From Hymenobacter terricola (GTDB taxonomy: Bacteria; Bacteroidota; Bacteroidia; Cytophagales; Hymenobacteraceae), in NCBI RefSeq assembly GCF_017921975.2, contig NZ_JAGEMO020000069.1, positions 1-35,355 of the forward strand: a stretch of DNA of 35,355 bases, read 5' to 3'. Under the pieces are notes generated by a model. That model had not been told where the DNA came from. It did not search any database and saw only the letters and a program-made list of their open reading frames with translations. Positions within the stretch are counted from its first letter, which is position 1; every line of letters begins with the position of its first letter. Made by a program: the position numbers and the translations under genes. Positions 15,005 to 22,700 of the stretch are shown one piece after another.

Positions 15005-15789
15005 GCACCGAGCTTACCCCCGTCGTCGGCCCTGCCGGGTACGACCCCCAGGCCCCGAAGTCCCTTCTCACCATTCAGAAGGCCACCGTCAAAAAGCAGT
15101 TGCTGGCCGCTGAGTTCAGCGAGCAGCTCGACCTGCAGAGCAAGCCCCGCGAGTTCACGATGCAGGGCACCGAATTGGTACACCCCGACCTGGAAGCCCG
15201 CTTTGCCCAACTCGTGCCCCATTTCTGCCTCCTGACCGAGCAGCTGGACGAGCGCACCACCGAGCTAAGTTTCTGGCCTGAGCTGGGCGGCGAGTTGCCG
15301 GAGCACTTCGACAGCTACGGCGTTACCGGCCTCATCATCGGCAAGAAGGACGGCGTGACCCTGATGGGCTTCCGCCAGCTCGAAAGCGGCAAGGTGCTCA
15401 ACCTGACCGGCCAGTACGTCAGCTTTGCCGAAACGTCCGAGGAGTTCGAAGAATCCGACTCCTGGCACTACCCCCATACCGACGACCTGAAAGCGCTGGT
15501 AGGGGAGGCCCTGGCCGAAATTGACGCGGCCCTGCGCGGCAAGTGCAGCGAGGCCGGCCGCCAGCTCGATATGTTCCGGCAGCCCCAGGCCGGTGAGATG
15601 GAAATGGGCGAGGTATTCAAGGAAAAGCCCGCGAAAAGCCCGAAAGCCGAGAAGCTGCCAACCTCCGACGAATTGCGCGAGCAGGTGATGGGTGAAATGG
15701 GGGCAGTAGCCAAAGCCGCCGCCCTACCGGGTACGACCCTGCCGGGCACGGCCCCTAAGCGCAAAGCCAAACGCAACCCAGCGGAGTAG
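15001..15789 (+). CDS. Phage early protein of unknown function with a clamp-binding-like motif
   Basis: 262 residues from ATG 15001, which overlaps the previous stop (ATGA). I do not recognise the family. Residues 70-165 look like a globular, mixed alpha/beta domain (FWPELGGELPEHFDSYGVTG, LMGFRQLESGKVLNL). At residues 188-192 stands QLDMF, a good match to the bacterial beta-clamp binding consensus QL(S/D)LF, followed by a disordered, Lys-rich tail (KEKPAKSPKAEK, then PKRKAKRNP). It sits directly upstream of the replication initiator, which fits a replication-associated role, but this is inference. Confidence 0.6.
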   Translation: MSTELTPVVGPAGYDPQAPKSLLTIQKATVKKQLLAAEFSEQLDLQSKPREFTMQGTELVHPDLEARFAQLVPHFCLLTEQLDERTTELSFWPELGGELPEHFDSYGVTGLIIGKKDGVTLMGFRQLESGKVLNLTGQYVSFAETSEEFEESDSWHYPHTDDLKALVGEALAEIDAALRGKCSEAGRQLDMFRQPQAGEMEMGEVFKEKPAKSPKAEKLPTSDELREQVMGEMGAVAKAAALPGTTLPGTAPKRKAKRNPAE

Positions 15790-15801
15790 TGAGCCAGCCC
15801 C

Positions 15802-16834
15802 TTGAACTACGTCCAGCACACCCGCGCCGCCCACGAACGGCTGCTCACCAACCCCGGGAGCCGCCCGCACCATTTCACGCTCTACTGGGCGCTGTTCTTC
15901 GAGTGGAACAGCGCCCGGTTTCCGGATGCCCTGCCGCTTGACCGGGAGCGGCTGATGGTGGCGGCCAGAATCGGCAACCGCGACACCTACACCGCCACCC
16001 TGCGCACCCTCGAAACCTTCGGCCTGCTCACCTACCAACCCAGCCACAGCGCCAACGGCAGCCAGGTCCGGATGGTAGAGCTAGGGGCCGAGGTTGCCGC
16101 ACAAGTGGGCCAACCCAAAGCCGGAGGTTGCCGCACAAGTGAGCCAACCAAAAAGCACGAGGTTGCCGCACAAGTGAGCCAACCGGTTGCCGCACAACTG
16201 GGGCAACCCAGCCCCGAGGTTGCCGCACAAGTGAGCCAACACTCCTTATTAGTTAAAACAGTTGATATAAACAGTGATGTAAACAGCGCCGCAGCACCTG
16301 AAAAAAAAAAGAGGGGAGGGGCTTTCCAACGACGGGCTTTCAAGTGCGGAAGTCCTCGACGACACCGCCCCGCCCGACGGTGCAGTACCGAGCCCAGGCG
16401 CAGCCCCAAAAAAGAAAGTTGCGCCAAAGAAAAAAGGGGTGCAGGCCGAAACCATCCGCGCAGCTGCCACCACCGGCCCCGCCGAGCCGCGCCGCCGGGC
16501 CGGCCGACAGCCGCGCCCCGAAACCACCTTCCCGGAATCGGAAATATTCGACAAGCAAAAGTTCGTGGCCGCTTTCGAAGGCACCGACTACGCCCTGGCC
16601 GACCTCCACCACTACCACGAGGCCGTCAACCTCTGGCGCGACAAGATTACCGGCCAACCACCCCGCCGCGCCGACTGGGTAGCCACCGCCAAACGCTTCA
16701 TGTTCAACGATGCTACTGATAACCGCCTCAAACTCGCTCCCAACGTCCAGCGCCACGACCCAGCTAACCCAGGCCCCCACAACGCCGGAGGCGGGCCTGC
16801 TCGCTCTGGTTACGTCAGCAAGTGGGATAGGTGA
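15802..16834 (+). CDS. Phage replication initiator (lambda O-like organisation), frame change at A10 run
   Basis: The TTG at 15802 is the start; the preceding in-frame codons are TAG TGA, and the first ATG lies well inside the domain. Residues ~1-95 form a winged-helix domain typical of Bacteroidota phage/plasmid initiators (FTLYWALFFEWNSARFP, then RLMVAARIGNRDTYTATLRT). Next comes a linker encoded by DNA iterons, then an A10 run at 16301-16310. Here the frame must move +1 (or -2) to continue. The second frame reads RGEGLSNDGLSS, KKKVAPKKKG and FDKQKFVAAFEGTDYALADL up to YVSKWDR and TGA at 16832. Total about 343 residues. Staying in the first frame gives only a basic, low-complexity tail to 16719. 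Either slippage, phase variation or a sequencing indel. Confidence 0.75.
16092..16310. other. Probable phage origin of replication: five iterons plus AT-rich region
   Basis: Five 23-bp repeats start at 16092, 16126, 16161, 16185 and 16218. Copies 2, 3 and 5 are identical, copy 1 has one difference, copy 4 about three. Each is an imperfect palindrome: GGTTG at one end, CAAC(C) at the other, CAC and GTG flanking the centre. Start spacing is 34, 35, 24 and 33 bases. Copy 2 is out of the reading frame relative to the rest, so selection acts on DNA. An AT-rich tract (16241-16290) and A10 follow, as a DNA unwinding element would. The element lies inside the initiator gene, as in phage lambda. Confidence 0.7.
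16301..16310 (+). other. A10 homopolymer, candidate slippage site
   Basis: Ten A's stand exactly where the initiator reading frame must change from the N-terminal to the C-terminal half. A transcript with A9 or A12 would join the halves. Runs of nine or more A's are known sites of transcriptional slippage. Sequencing error cannot be excluded. Confidence 0.6.
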
Positions 16835-17498
16835 GCTGGCCCGCACTCCCAACCCCGAAGCCCGCGCCCTGCTGGCCGAGGTATCGGTGGGCCTCACCTT
16901 GGCCCAGGCCGCCGCTGCCCCCAAGCTGTTCCAGCTACAGCGCCAGCTCGGTGACCGCGCCTTGATTGGGTTGCTGGTGCTCATCCTACGTGCCTTCGTC
17001 GACAGCCTCCGCGTGCCCGACAAACCTGATGCCGCCGACATTCTGGAACTGGCCGACACCCTGGCCCAAACCTACACCCACGACAGCCTCAAAGACCTCA
17101 TCTTGGCGCTGAAACAGGCCCGCACCAACGGCACCAAATTTTACCAGTCGCTCGATACCAGCACCATCTACCGCCTCATCAGCGAGTATTTCGACCGCAA
17201 GGCCAGCTTCCTCGAATCCCGCCACCGCGACCTGAAAGCCACCGGCCCCAGCCACGACGCGGCCACCGTAGCCACCATCGCCGGAGCCGGCAACGTCGTC
17301 GCCAGCATCCTGCGCCGCCGCCTCGACCCCGAACACCCCAACCGCGAAAGCCTGCGCCGCAAGCTCACCATCACCAAAGCCCGCGAGGCCCGCGGCCTCA
17401 TCACCCCCGAGCAGGCCCAGCAGCAGCGCCAGGAGGTCGAAACTGCCAACTACCGCCACGCCACCCGCCGCCAAGCCTCACCCGCCCCAACCACTTAA
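16710..17498 (+). CDS. Phage replication-region protein (DUF6633-like?)
   Basis: 262 residues from ATG 16710, which overlaps the last 125 bases of the initiator in another frame; no later ATG precedes the conserved part. The core, from ~residue 75, is helical and includes LKDLILALKQARTNGTKFYQ followed by YRLISEYFDRKASFLESRH. This pattern resembles a Bacteroidota family of phage/conjugative-element proteins (I think DUF6633). The C-terminus is basic and Gln/Arg-rich. Its place directly after the initiator is that of lambda P or another helicase-loading partner, but no motif proves such a role. Confidence 0.65.
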   Translation: MLLITASNSLPTSSATTQLTQAPTTPEAGLLALVTSASGIGELARTPNPEARALLAEVSVGLTLAQAAAAPKLFQLQRQLGDRALIGLLVLILRAFVDSLRVPDKPDAADILELADTLAQTYTHDSLKDLILALKQARTNGTKFYQSLDTSTIYRLISEYFDRKASFLESRHRDLKATGPSHDAATVATIAGAGNVVASILRRRLDPEHPNRESLRRKLTITKAREARGLITPEQAQQQRQEVETANYRHATRRQASPAPTT

Positions 17499-17502
17499 TA
17501 CC

Positions 17503-17655
17503 ATGCCCGACTCACGCACCACGCAACAACTCTGGCAGCGCTACGATGCCCTGATGCGCAAAGCCGGCGGCCTGACCCCAGCCGAGAAGGCCGAACTGCT
17601 ACAGCTATGCACCACGCTGGTAGCGAGCGGCATCATCGTCGAAGGAGATTTCTAG
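17503..17655 (+). CDS. Small phage protein, 50 aa
   Basis: ATG 17503 to TAG 17653-17655, 50 residues. It begins MPDSRTTQQLWQRYDALMRK and has a helical, charged middle (GLTPAEKAELLQL). The gene is packed four bases after the previous stop and one base before the next ATG, which supports its being real. No function recognised. Confidence 0.55.
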   Translation: MPDSRTTQQLWQRYDALMRKAGGLTPAEKAELLQLCTTLVASGIIVEGDF

Positions 17656-17656
17656 C

Positions 17657-17881
17657 ATGAGCACCACCCGCTACTATCGCGCCCGCTGCGGCAGCCTCTA
17701 CCGCGTCACCCACACGCCCGCCCGCCCCGCCACCAAAACCAGCAAGGCCATTGCCGCCAGCATCCTGCAGGACCGCCGCAGCATCTACGCCACCGAGTTC
17801 AGCCCTGCCTATCCCACCACCGCCGACGAAGTGGCCCGCTTGGTCAGCATCGGCTCATTCATCGAAGTGCCATGCCCGTAG
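17657..17881 (+). CDS. Small phage protein, 74 aa
   Basis: 74 residues, starting MSTTRYYRARCGSLYRVTHT. It is basic, with several aromatic residues and one Cys, and ends FIEVPCP. No known domain recognised. It overlaps the start of the next gene by ten bases and follows the 50-aa ORF by one base, so it belongs to the early operon. Confidence 0.6.
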   Translation: MSTTRYYRARCGSLYRVTHTPARPATKTSKAIAASILQDRRSIYATEFSPAYPTTADEVARLVSIGSFIEVPCP

Positions 17882-18363
17882 CCACTCCCCAAACCCCGCT
17901 CGATTTCGGCACTCTCACCGCCGAAGAAATTACCACCGCCATCCTGGGCTACCTCCACGCCCACGGCTTCACCGCCTGGGCCCAGCCCAACCGCGGCGAG
18001 TACGACCCCAACACCGGCAAATGGCGCCCCCATCCCAACAGCCGCCGCGGCATCCCAGACATCCTGGGCTACCGCCGCGCCGACGCCCGCTTCCTCGGCG
18101 TCGAAGTCAAAGCCGGTACCGACCGCCCCCGCCCCGAGCAAACCCAATTTCTCAACGAGCTCAAAGCCGCCGGCGGCCTAGCCTTCATCGCCTACGACTA
18201 CGCCGGCTTCGTGCAGTCCTTCGAACGGCGCGGTCTCCACATGGGGCCCACCACCGCAACGGCCACCGTTCCGCCTGCTTCCCTTACTACTACCTACGAC
18301 GAGCCCGCCCCCTACACCCCTAGCCGCCTATTACCCCGGCCAGACAATGTCTCAGGGAAATAA
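17872..18363 (+). CDS. VRR-NUC domain nuclease
   Basis: 163 residues. The PD-(D/E)XK fold of VRR-NUC proteins is visible: an N-terminal helix and strand (ILGYLHAHGFTAWAQPN), then GIPDILGY with Asp63, FLGVEVKAG with Glu78 and Lys80, and PEQTQFLNELKAAGGLAF containing the conserved Gln90. Stand-alone VRR-NUC proteins are common in phages and are thought to act as structure-specific DNA nucleases in replication or recombination. The C-terminal ~45 residues are Thr/Pro-rich and probably disordered. Last gene of the rightward early operon; it converges on the OmpA-like gene 38 bases away. Confidence 0.85.
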   Translation: MPVATPQTPLDFGTLTAEEITTAILGYLHAHGFTAWAQPNRGEYDPNTGKWRPHPNSRRGIPDILGYRRADARFLGVEVKAGTDRPRPEQTQFLNELKAAGGLAFIAYDYAGFVQSFERRGLHMGPTTATATVPPASLTTTYDEPAPYTPSRLLPRPDNVSGK

Positions 18364-18401
18364 AAACAAGCTGCTTGCATTAGAACCAATCATCGTACAA
18401 A

Positions 18402-20147
18402 CTAATCGTTAGTCCCATTGTGAGCACCTTCGGGAGTTGTTTGACTATTTCCTCCTTTCCTGAACCACGCATATATGGCTGATAGCGAAACCAGAATTGC
18501 CGCAATGGTTGCTAAATTTTTTTTAAGCCAGTCTAAAAAATCAGTAACGCGTTCTGGTGTAGGTTTTAGTGGCTCGGTCACGCTTACTTGAATAGTTTTA
18601 TAGAATGGCTTACTGTTTTTTAGATTTATATCGTCACAGGAACCTTTGATAATAAAAAGAAGGGGCAGTAAATCCCCAGCCTTCATCGGTGTTACCCTCC
18701 ACACGCGCTGTTGAATAGTATCGTTTTTAACATCCACAAAAACTTGTGGCTCCTCTGGATTAACGTGGAAAAACGAAGTATCGGCTTTAAGGTCGACATT
18801 CATAAATGGGGTTATTTTTATTTGCTCCAATGTAATATTCCTTTCATTGGGAACGACCGGAACTCCCAAATAGGAGTCGGCAATGAGGTGGTGTGCGGTT
18901 ATCGTGGTGCGAGGTAACATGTGCCTGGGCAAAGCACTATTCGAATGCGGTTGCAGACTGTCAACTACGCCTGCCACAAGGCTGAGTACTACATTGTACA
19001 CTAGCCCTTTCACCATTTTACGAGGCGTGTTATACACTGCAGAGCCTTCTTCATAACACTTCTTCGACGGTCCCGAAGTGAACACCTCGTCACCCGAGCC
19101 AGCATCTACATAAGGGGATGATGTCATTTTATCACCAGCTTCAACATGACTACTGGCAGGAGCCAGACCATATTTTACTTCTGCTGCATTAGGCTCACCT
19201 GCAAGGAAAAAGTCGAAATCTACTCGGCGATTCTGGGACCGGCCAGCAGCGCTAGCATTGTCCGCTATTGGCTTGATTGCACCGTATCGACGGACCTCGA
19301 TGCGTGCAGCCGGAACACCTTGGCTGAGTAGATATGTTCGGGCTGCAGCAGCACGTTCCTCCGCAAGTCGAAAGCCCCCATCACTGCTGCTTTCCAAGTT
19401 GTCAGTATGCGCGGCAATACTCAAAGTATAATCGGGGTATTCAGCCATGATGGCGGCAATGTTCTTCATTGTCGGAAACGACTTCGGAAGCGGCATCACC
19501 TTATTGGATTCGAAGTTGATGTACTTTGTGGCCTCATGCAGGCGCTTCTTGGTTTCGGCTTTCGCCTCGGGGCAGCCTTTGTTCGAGGCCGGGCCGGGGC
19601 GGCTGGGACAACGGTCCTGATAGTCGGGCACACCATCGCTGTCTTTATCGAGCGGGCAGCCGTTGGCATCAATGCTCACGCCAGTCGGGGTACCAGGGCA
19701 CTTGTCGTTCTGGTCAATCACGCCGTCTTTGTCGGCATCAAGGTCTTGGTGGTCGGGTATGCCATCACCGTCACGGTCCAGCGGGCAGCCATTGGCATCG
19801 ACTGCCACGCCTGCCGGGGTGTCGGGGCACTTGTCATTCTGGTCAATCACGCCGTCACTGTCCGAGTCGGGACAGCCTTGCAAGGTGGCTAGCCCCTTCA
19901 CCTCGGGGCATTTATCTAGGTTATCCTCAACCCCGTCGCCATCTGTATCAAGCGGGCAGCCATTTTTGTCAACTTTAACCCCAGACGGCGTTCCAGGGCA
20001 CTTGTCGCTCCTATCCTTTACACCGTCCTTATCATTATCACGCTTATGCCCTATTTTGAGGTCGTGGCAAGCTGTGAATAAAAGCGGTAGCATTAAGACA
20101 AATACACCGTGTCGAAATACTGTGAAAACGCTCTGAATAAGACGCAT
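18402..20147 (-). CDS. TSP3-repeat OmpA-family lipoprotein with C-terminal membrane-anchored sensor-like domain
   Basis: 581 residues from ATG 20147. A leader ending in LPLLFTAC is a lipobox. Residues ~37-190 are thrombospondin type-3 calcium-binding repeats (DNDKDGVKD, DTDGDGVED and similar, with DKCP). An OmpA-C peptidoglycan-binding domain follows (INFESNKVM, SIAAHTDN, RAAAARTYLLSQGV, SQNRRVDF). The last ~130 residues are unusual: ITPFMNVDLKADTSF, EEPQVFVDVKN, RVWRVTPMKAGDLLPLLFI, then a predicted transmembrane helix at 546-562 and a short charged tail. That end resembles the domain attached to bacterial caspase, CHAT and similar conflict proteins. Upstream on the same strand is the patatin gene, whose stop is 193 bases before this start. 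Confidence 0.8.
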   Translation of the reverse strand: MRLIQSVFTVFRHGVFVLMLPLLFTACHDLKIGHKRDNDKDGVKDRSDKCPGTPSGVKVDKNGCPLDTDGDGVEDNLDKCPEVKGLATLQGCPDSDSDGVIDQNDKCPDTPAGVAVDANGCPLDRDGDGIPDHQDLDADKDGVIDQNDKCPGTPTGVSIDANGCPLDKDSDGVPDYQDRCPSRPGPASNKGCPEAKAETKKRLHEATKYINFESNKVMPLPKSFPTMKNIAAIMAEYPDYTLSIAAHTDNLESSSDGGFRLAEERAAAARTYLLSQGVPAARIEVRRYGAIKPIADNASAAGRSQNRRVDFDFFLAGEPNAAEVKYGLAPASSHVEAGDKMTSSPYVDAGSGDEVFTSGPSKKCYEEGSAVYNTPRKMVKGLVYNVVLSLVAGVVDSLQPHSNSALPRHMLPRTTITAHHLIADSYLGVPVVPNERNITLEQIKITPFMNVDLKADTSFFHVNPEEPQVFVDVKNDTIQQRVWRVTPMKAGDLLPLLFIIKGSCDDINLKNSKPFYKTIQVSVTEPLKPTPERVTDFLDWLKKNLATIAAILVSLSAIYAWFRKGGNSQTTPEGAHNGTND

Positions 20148-20340
20148 AACTGACGTTGTTTTAGAGCAGTTAGTATCGGCCAAATGGACAAATTTGTAGA
20201 AATGCAGACCCAACTATGGCTAACACAAATTCAAAAGCCGAAAGCAGCATCTTATATCAGTGTGCTGTCACCTTAATTGCAATTCATTGGCTTTTACAAG
20301 AAACTTGCAGAAGGGCCTGAATCAACATCGCGGCCCGCTC

Positions 20341-22215
20341 TCAGCCTTCCTGAGCTTTGAGTTGCGCCTCTGTCTGCTCAGGAACCAATAACCCCGCATC
20401 ATTAAGGCTCCTGCGCACTTTATTCATCGCAGTGTTCAGCGCCAGCTTTCGCAGCTTGGGCTGAATAAACCACGAATAACCCGTGTTAAGCCACCACCAG
20501 CCTTTGGGCAAATCTTTCTTGACTAAGTCCGTAAGCCAGCCAATGCGTTGTTCCAGCAAGGGAGCTATTTCATTTTCCAGCGTGGCAACGGGCAGCCGGG
20601 CTCCGTCCCAGCTTGGGCTGGGAAGCTCCGCCTGAAGGTCAACTCCCAGCAGGGGAATAATAGGTAGATAAACCGGGCCGGCCGGATTACCGGAGCGCGG
20701 ACGCGCTAGCGCTTTTTTCTCATCGGGCCAATTTTGGAACAGGCCATTGGTGGCCGGCAACGTGAACCACTCCCGCAAAAACTGCTGGCAGTTCCGGCGG
20801 CCCAGTTGATAATCGTGCTCCCGAAAAGGCTGATGCAAAAATCCTCCAAAGGCCCCAAGCGTCCCGCTGGCTAGGCTAGGCGTCACCGGCCGGCCACCGG
20901 AGGCTCCCGTTGTACGAATAGGCGCAATCAAAAAACGACTGCTTTCGTCCAGGTCCAATGCTCCCAGCAAGTCTTCGGTGCGGAAACGCGACTGGTTGCG
21001 CAGAGCCGTGTAAATGGCTGGCACCACGTGGAACAAATCTTGTTGCATCTCGGTATAGCCGTCCTCTCTAGTATCCGCTGGGAAGGGGTCTATCATTAGC
21101 GCCGCTTGCCGCGCCTTCTCGCCCTCTTTGACACTCGGCGTCAAGCCGCTGGCATCGCCCACCAGCGTGCGCCGCACCAACTCAAAAGGCTCGTTATTCG
21201 TCACGCCCCCGTCCACAAACAGGTAAGGCGCCGGCAGTGGGTCGGGAACGGGCGTACGGTTCGGGTCAAGCTGGCCCGTGCGCTGCACATGAGCAGGCCA
21301 GCTCTGTGCGCCGTACCACCACGAACGGTTGTTAAAATAATCATTATCAAATAGCAAACGCCGATTTAGCAATGCCACCGGGAAAGCTCCAGTGGCTAGG
21401 GCGGCCGTCTTTAGCTCATCCCATATCCCTTGCTGCTGCGGATTCTGGGGTGTAGCCGGCAGCATCCGCAAAGCCGGGTCCGAGGGCACCGGTACCGGTG
21501 CTCCCGGTTTTAATAACCGGTATTGAATGCGGTCGGCATGGTCAATAAAGCGTTGGGGCGCTCCCCCTTGCTGGGTTACTTCGTAAACCAAGCCGTTCAG
21601 ATTGGTGAGCGTAAGGTAAAAATCCAACTGTGAATCGAGCCAGGGCCGCCACTTGGGGGCTTTGGGTAGCGTGATGGCCTCTTTGGCAATCTGGTCCAGC
21701 ACTTCACAGTTCAGCACACTGCGGATGTCTTTCAGCGACGTCACCGGCGGCTCCTGCTGCCCGTCCGGTTGGAGCAAGGGCCGTATGTCGATTCGGTTAA
21801 CCCAAGCATTGTGAAAGCGTGAAGTATCGCCGTCGAGGATAGAAATGGCCGTCAGTGCTGCACACATGCCGCCCGCTGAAGCTCCTGCCATCGTTTTCAA
21901 TTTTACATCGTGTGGTGGAACGGAACCTTCCCACCCATCGGCAGATAACCGCTGAGGGTCATACCACGCATCTAAGGCATTAAACAGGAAATCGACTACC
22001 CCCGCTGTGTAGGCGCCCGCCGAAATGGCACCCGCCATCACCAACCCTATTTCAAACTTCGTGTCCGACGGAACCTCTGGAGTAGCCAAGCTCACCGGAG
22101 CGGAGGCAGTGGGCATAGAGGCTACAGAAATGGCCTCTGCTTCAAATGTGCGCGGTGGTAACGATGCGGTAGATTGGCTGAAGGGTGCAGGAGGAGTGGC
22201 AACAGGAGCATTCAT
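20341..22215 (-). CDS. Patatin-like phospholipase family protein
   Basis: 624 residues from ATG 22215; the frame is open to 22374, but the added part lacks family features. A Pro/Ala/Ser-rich N-terminal linker of ~50 residues is followed by the patatin oxyanion region GLVMAGAISAGAYTAG (57-72). The nucleophile elbow is GASAGG with Ser113, and DGG with Asp335 (VDGGVTNNEPFELV) completes the Ser-Asp dyad. The C-terminal half (EHDYQLGRRNCQQFLREWF, KLALNTAMNKVRRSL) is an extension found in large patatin-like proteins. Patatins cleave membrane phospholipids and serve as effectors in several anti-phage systems such as CBASS. No nucleotide cyclase is nearby. Confidence 0.85.
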   Translation of the reverse strand: MNAPVATPPAPFSQSTASLPPRTFEAEAISVASMPTASAPVSLATPEVPSDTKFEIGLVMAGAISAGAYTAGVVDFLFNALDAWYDPQRLSADGWEGSVPPHDVKLKTMAGASAGGMCAALTAISILDGDTSRFHNAWVNRIDIRPLLQPDGQQEPPVTSLKDIRSVLNCEVLDQIAKEAITLPKAPKWRPWLDSQLDFYLTLTNLNGLVYEVTQQGGAPQRFIDHADRIQYRLLKPGAPVPVPSDPALRMLPATPQNPQQQGIWDELKTAALATGAFPVALLNRRLLFDNDYFNNRSWWYGAQSWPAHVQRTGQLDPNRTPVPDPLPAPYLFVDGGVTNNEPFELVRRTLVGDASGLTPSVKEGEKARQAALMIDPFPADTREDGYTEMQQDLFHVVPAIYTALRNQSRFRTEDLLGALDLDESSRFLIAPIRTTGASGGRPVTPSLASGTLGAFGGFLHQPFREHDYQLGRRNCQQFLREWFTLPATNGLFQNWPDEKKALARPRSGNPAGPVYLPIIPLLGVDLQAELPSPSWDGARLPVATLENEIAPLLEQRIGWLTDLVKKDLPKGWWWLNTGYSWFIQPKLRKLALNTAMNKVRRSLNDAGLLVPEQTEAQLKAQEG

Positions 22216-22700
22216 ACAACGAAGCGGATTATGTGCGTAAGTCAAAGCCAGGTAGTCCCTACAGCCGTAAAAAACTTTGCCCTGAAAGTATTCAGCTGCT
22301 GACGCAGCTACAAAAGTCTGCCTGCCAACCATGCGTTGCATCAGTGCCAGCACTGATTTTAAAGTCAATGCCACTACTGTAGAGTGCCATCCCTTACCGG
22401 CCTCTATGCCCGCTTCACCCTCACCGAGTACAGCACCCTGCTATGATACTGGCGACCATAAGTGCATCTGAAGCGTCCACCAGTCTTCAGATATGCTTTC
22501 TGCCTACAGCACTAAAAATGAGCGACCAGACAGGCGAAAATCAAACGCCGCAGCTTTTGTCTTCAATGGAGTGGTTGCCAATTCATCAGCGCTTAGCTGA
22601 AGAATGCTTATTGACCGGCTATGTTACGCGTACTTACCTTTAGCACTGCCAATCAACAGTTTTTACTTAGTTGGCTGATAATCACCTATAAGTTAGAAGT
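22216..22700. other. Divergent promoter region between patatin and hsdM, no clear gene
   Basis: About 485 bases. It must hold the promoters of the patatin gene (leftward) and the hsd operon (rightward). A short plus-strand reading frame (22443-22643, with an internal ATG at 22518) has no recognisable product. A fragment around 22398-22442 reads like the C-terminus of a protein (ARFTLTEYSTLL then stop) and may be a decayed gene end. Confidence 0.4.

Noticed and set aside
16092..16240. CRISPR array
   Set aside because: Repeats have uneven, very short spacers (about 1-12 bases) and lie inside a gene; they fit iterons.
16311..16719. Basic tail of the initiator in its original frame (after the A10 run)
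   Set aside because: Low-complexity Arg/Pro text with no family features; the other frame carries the recognisable conserved C-terminal domain.
20341..22215. CBASS system
   Set aside because: Patatin effector present, but no CD-NTase cyclase or ubiquitin-like ligase genes in the window.
22443..22643. 66-aa ORF between patatin and hsdM
   Set aside because: No homology features, no clear start context; kept only as a note in the gap.
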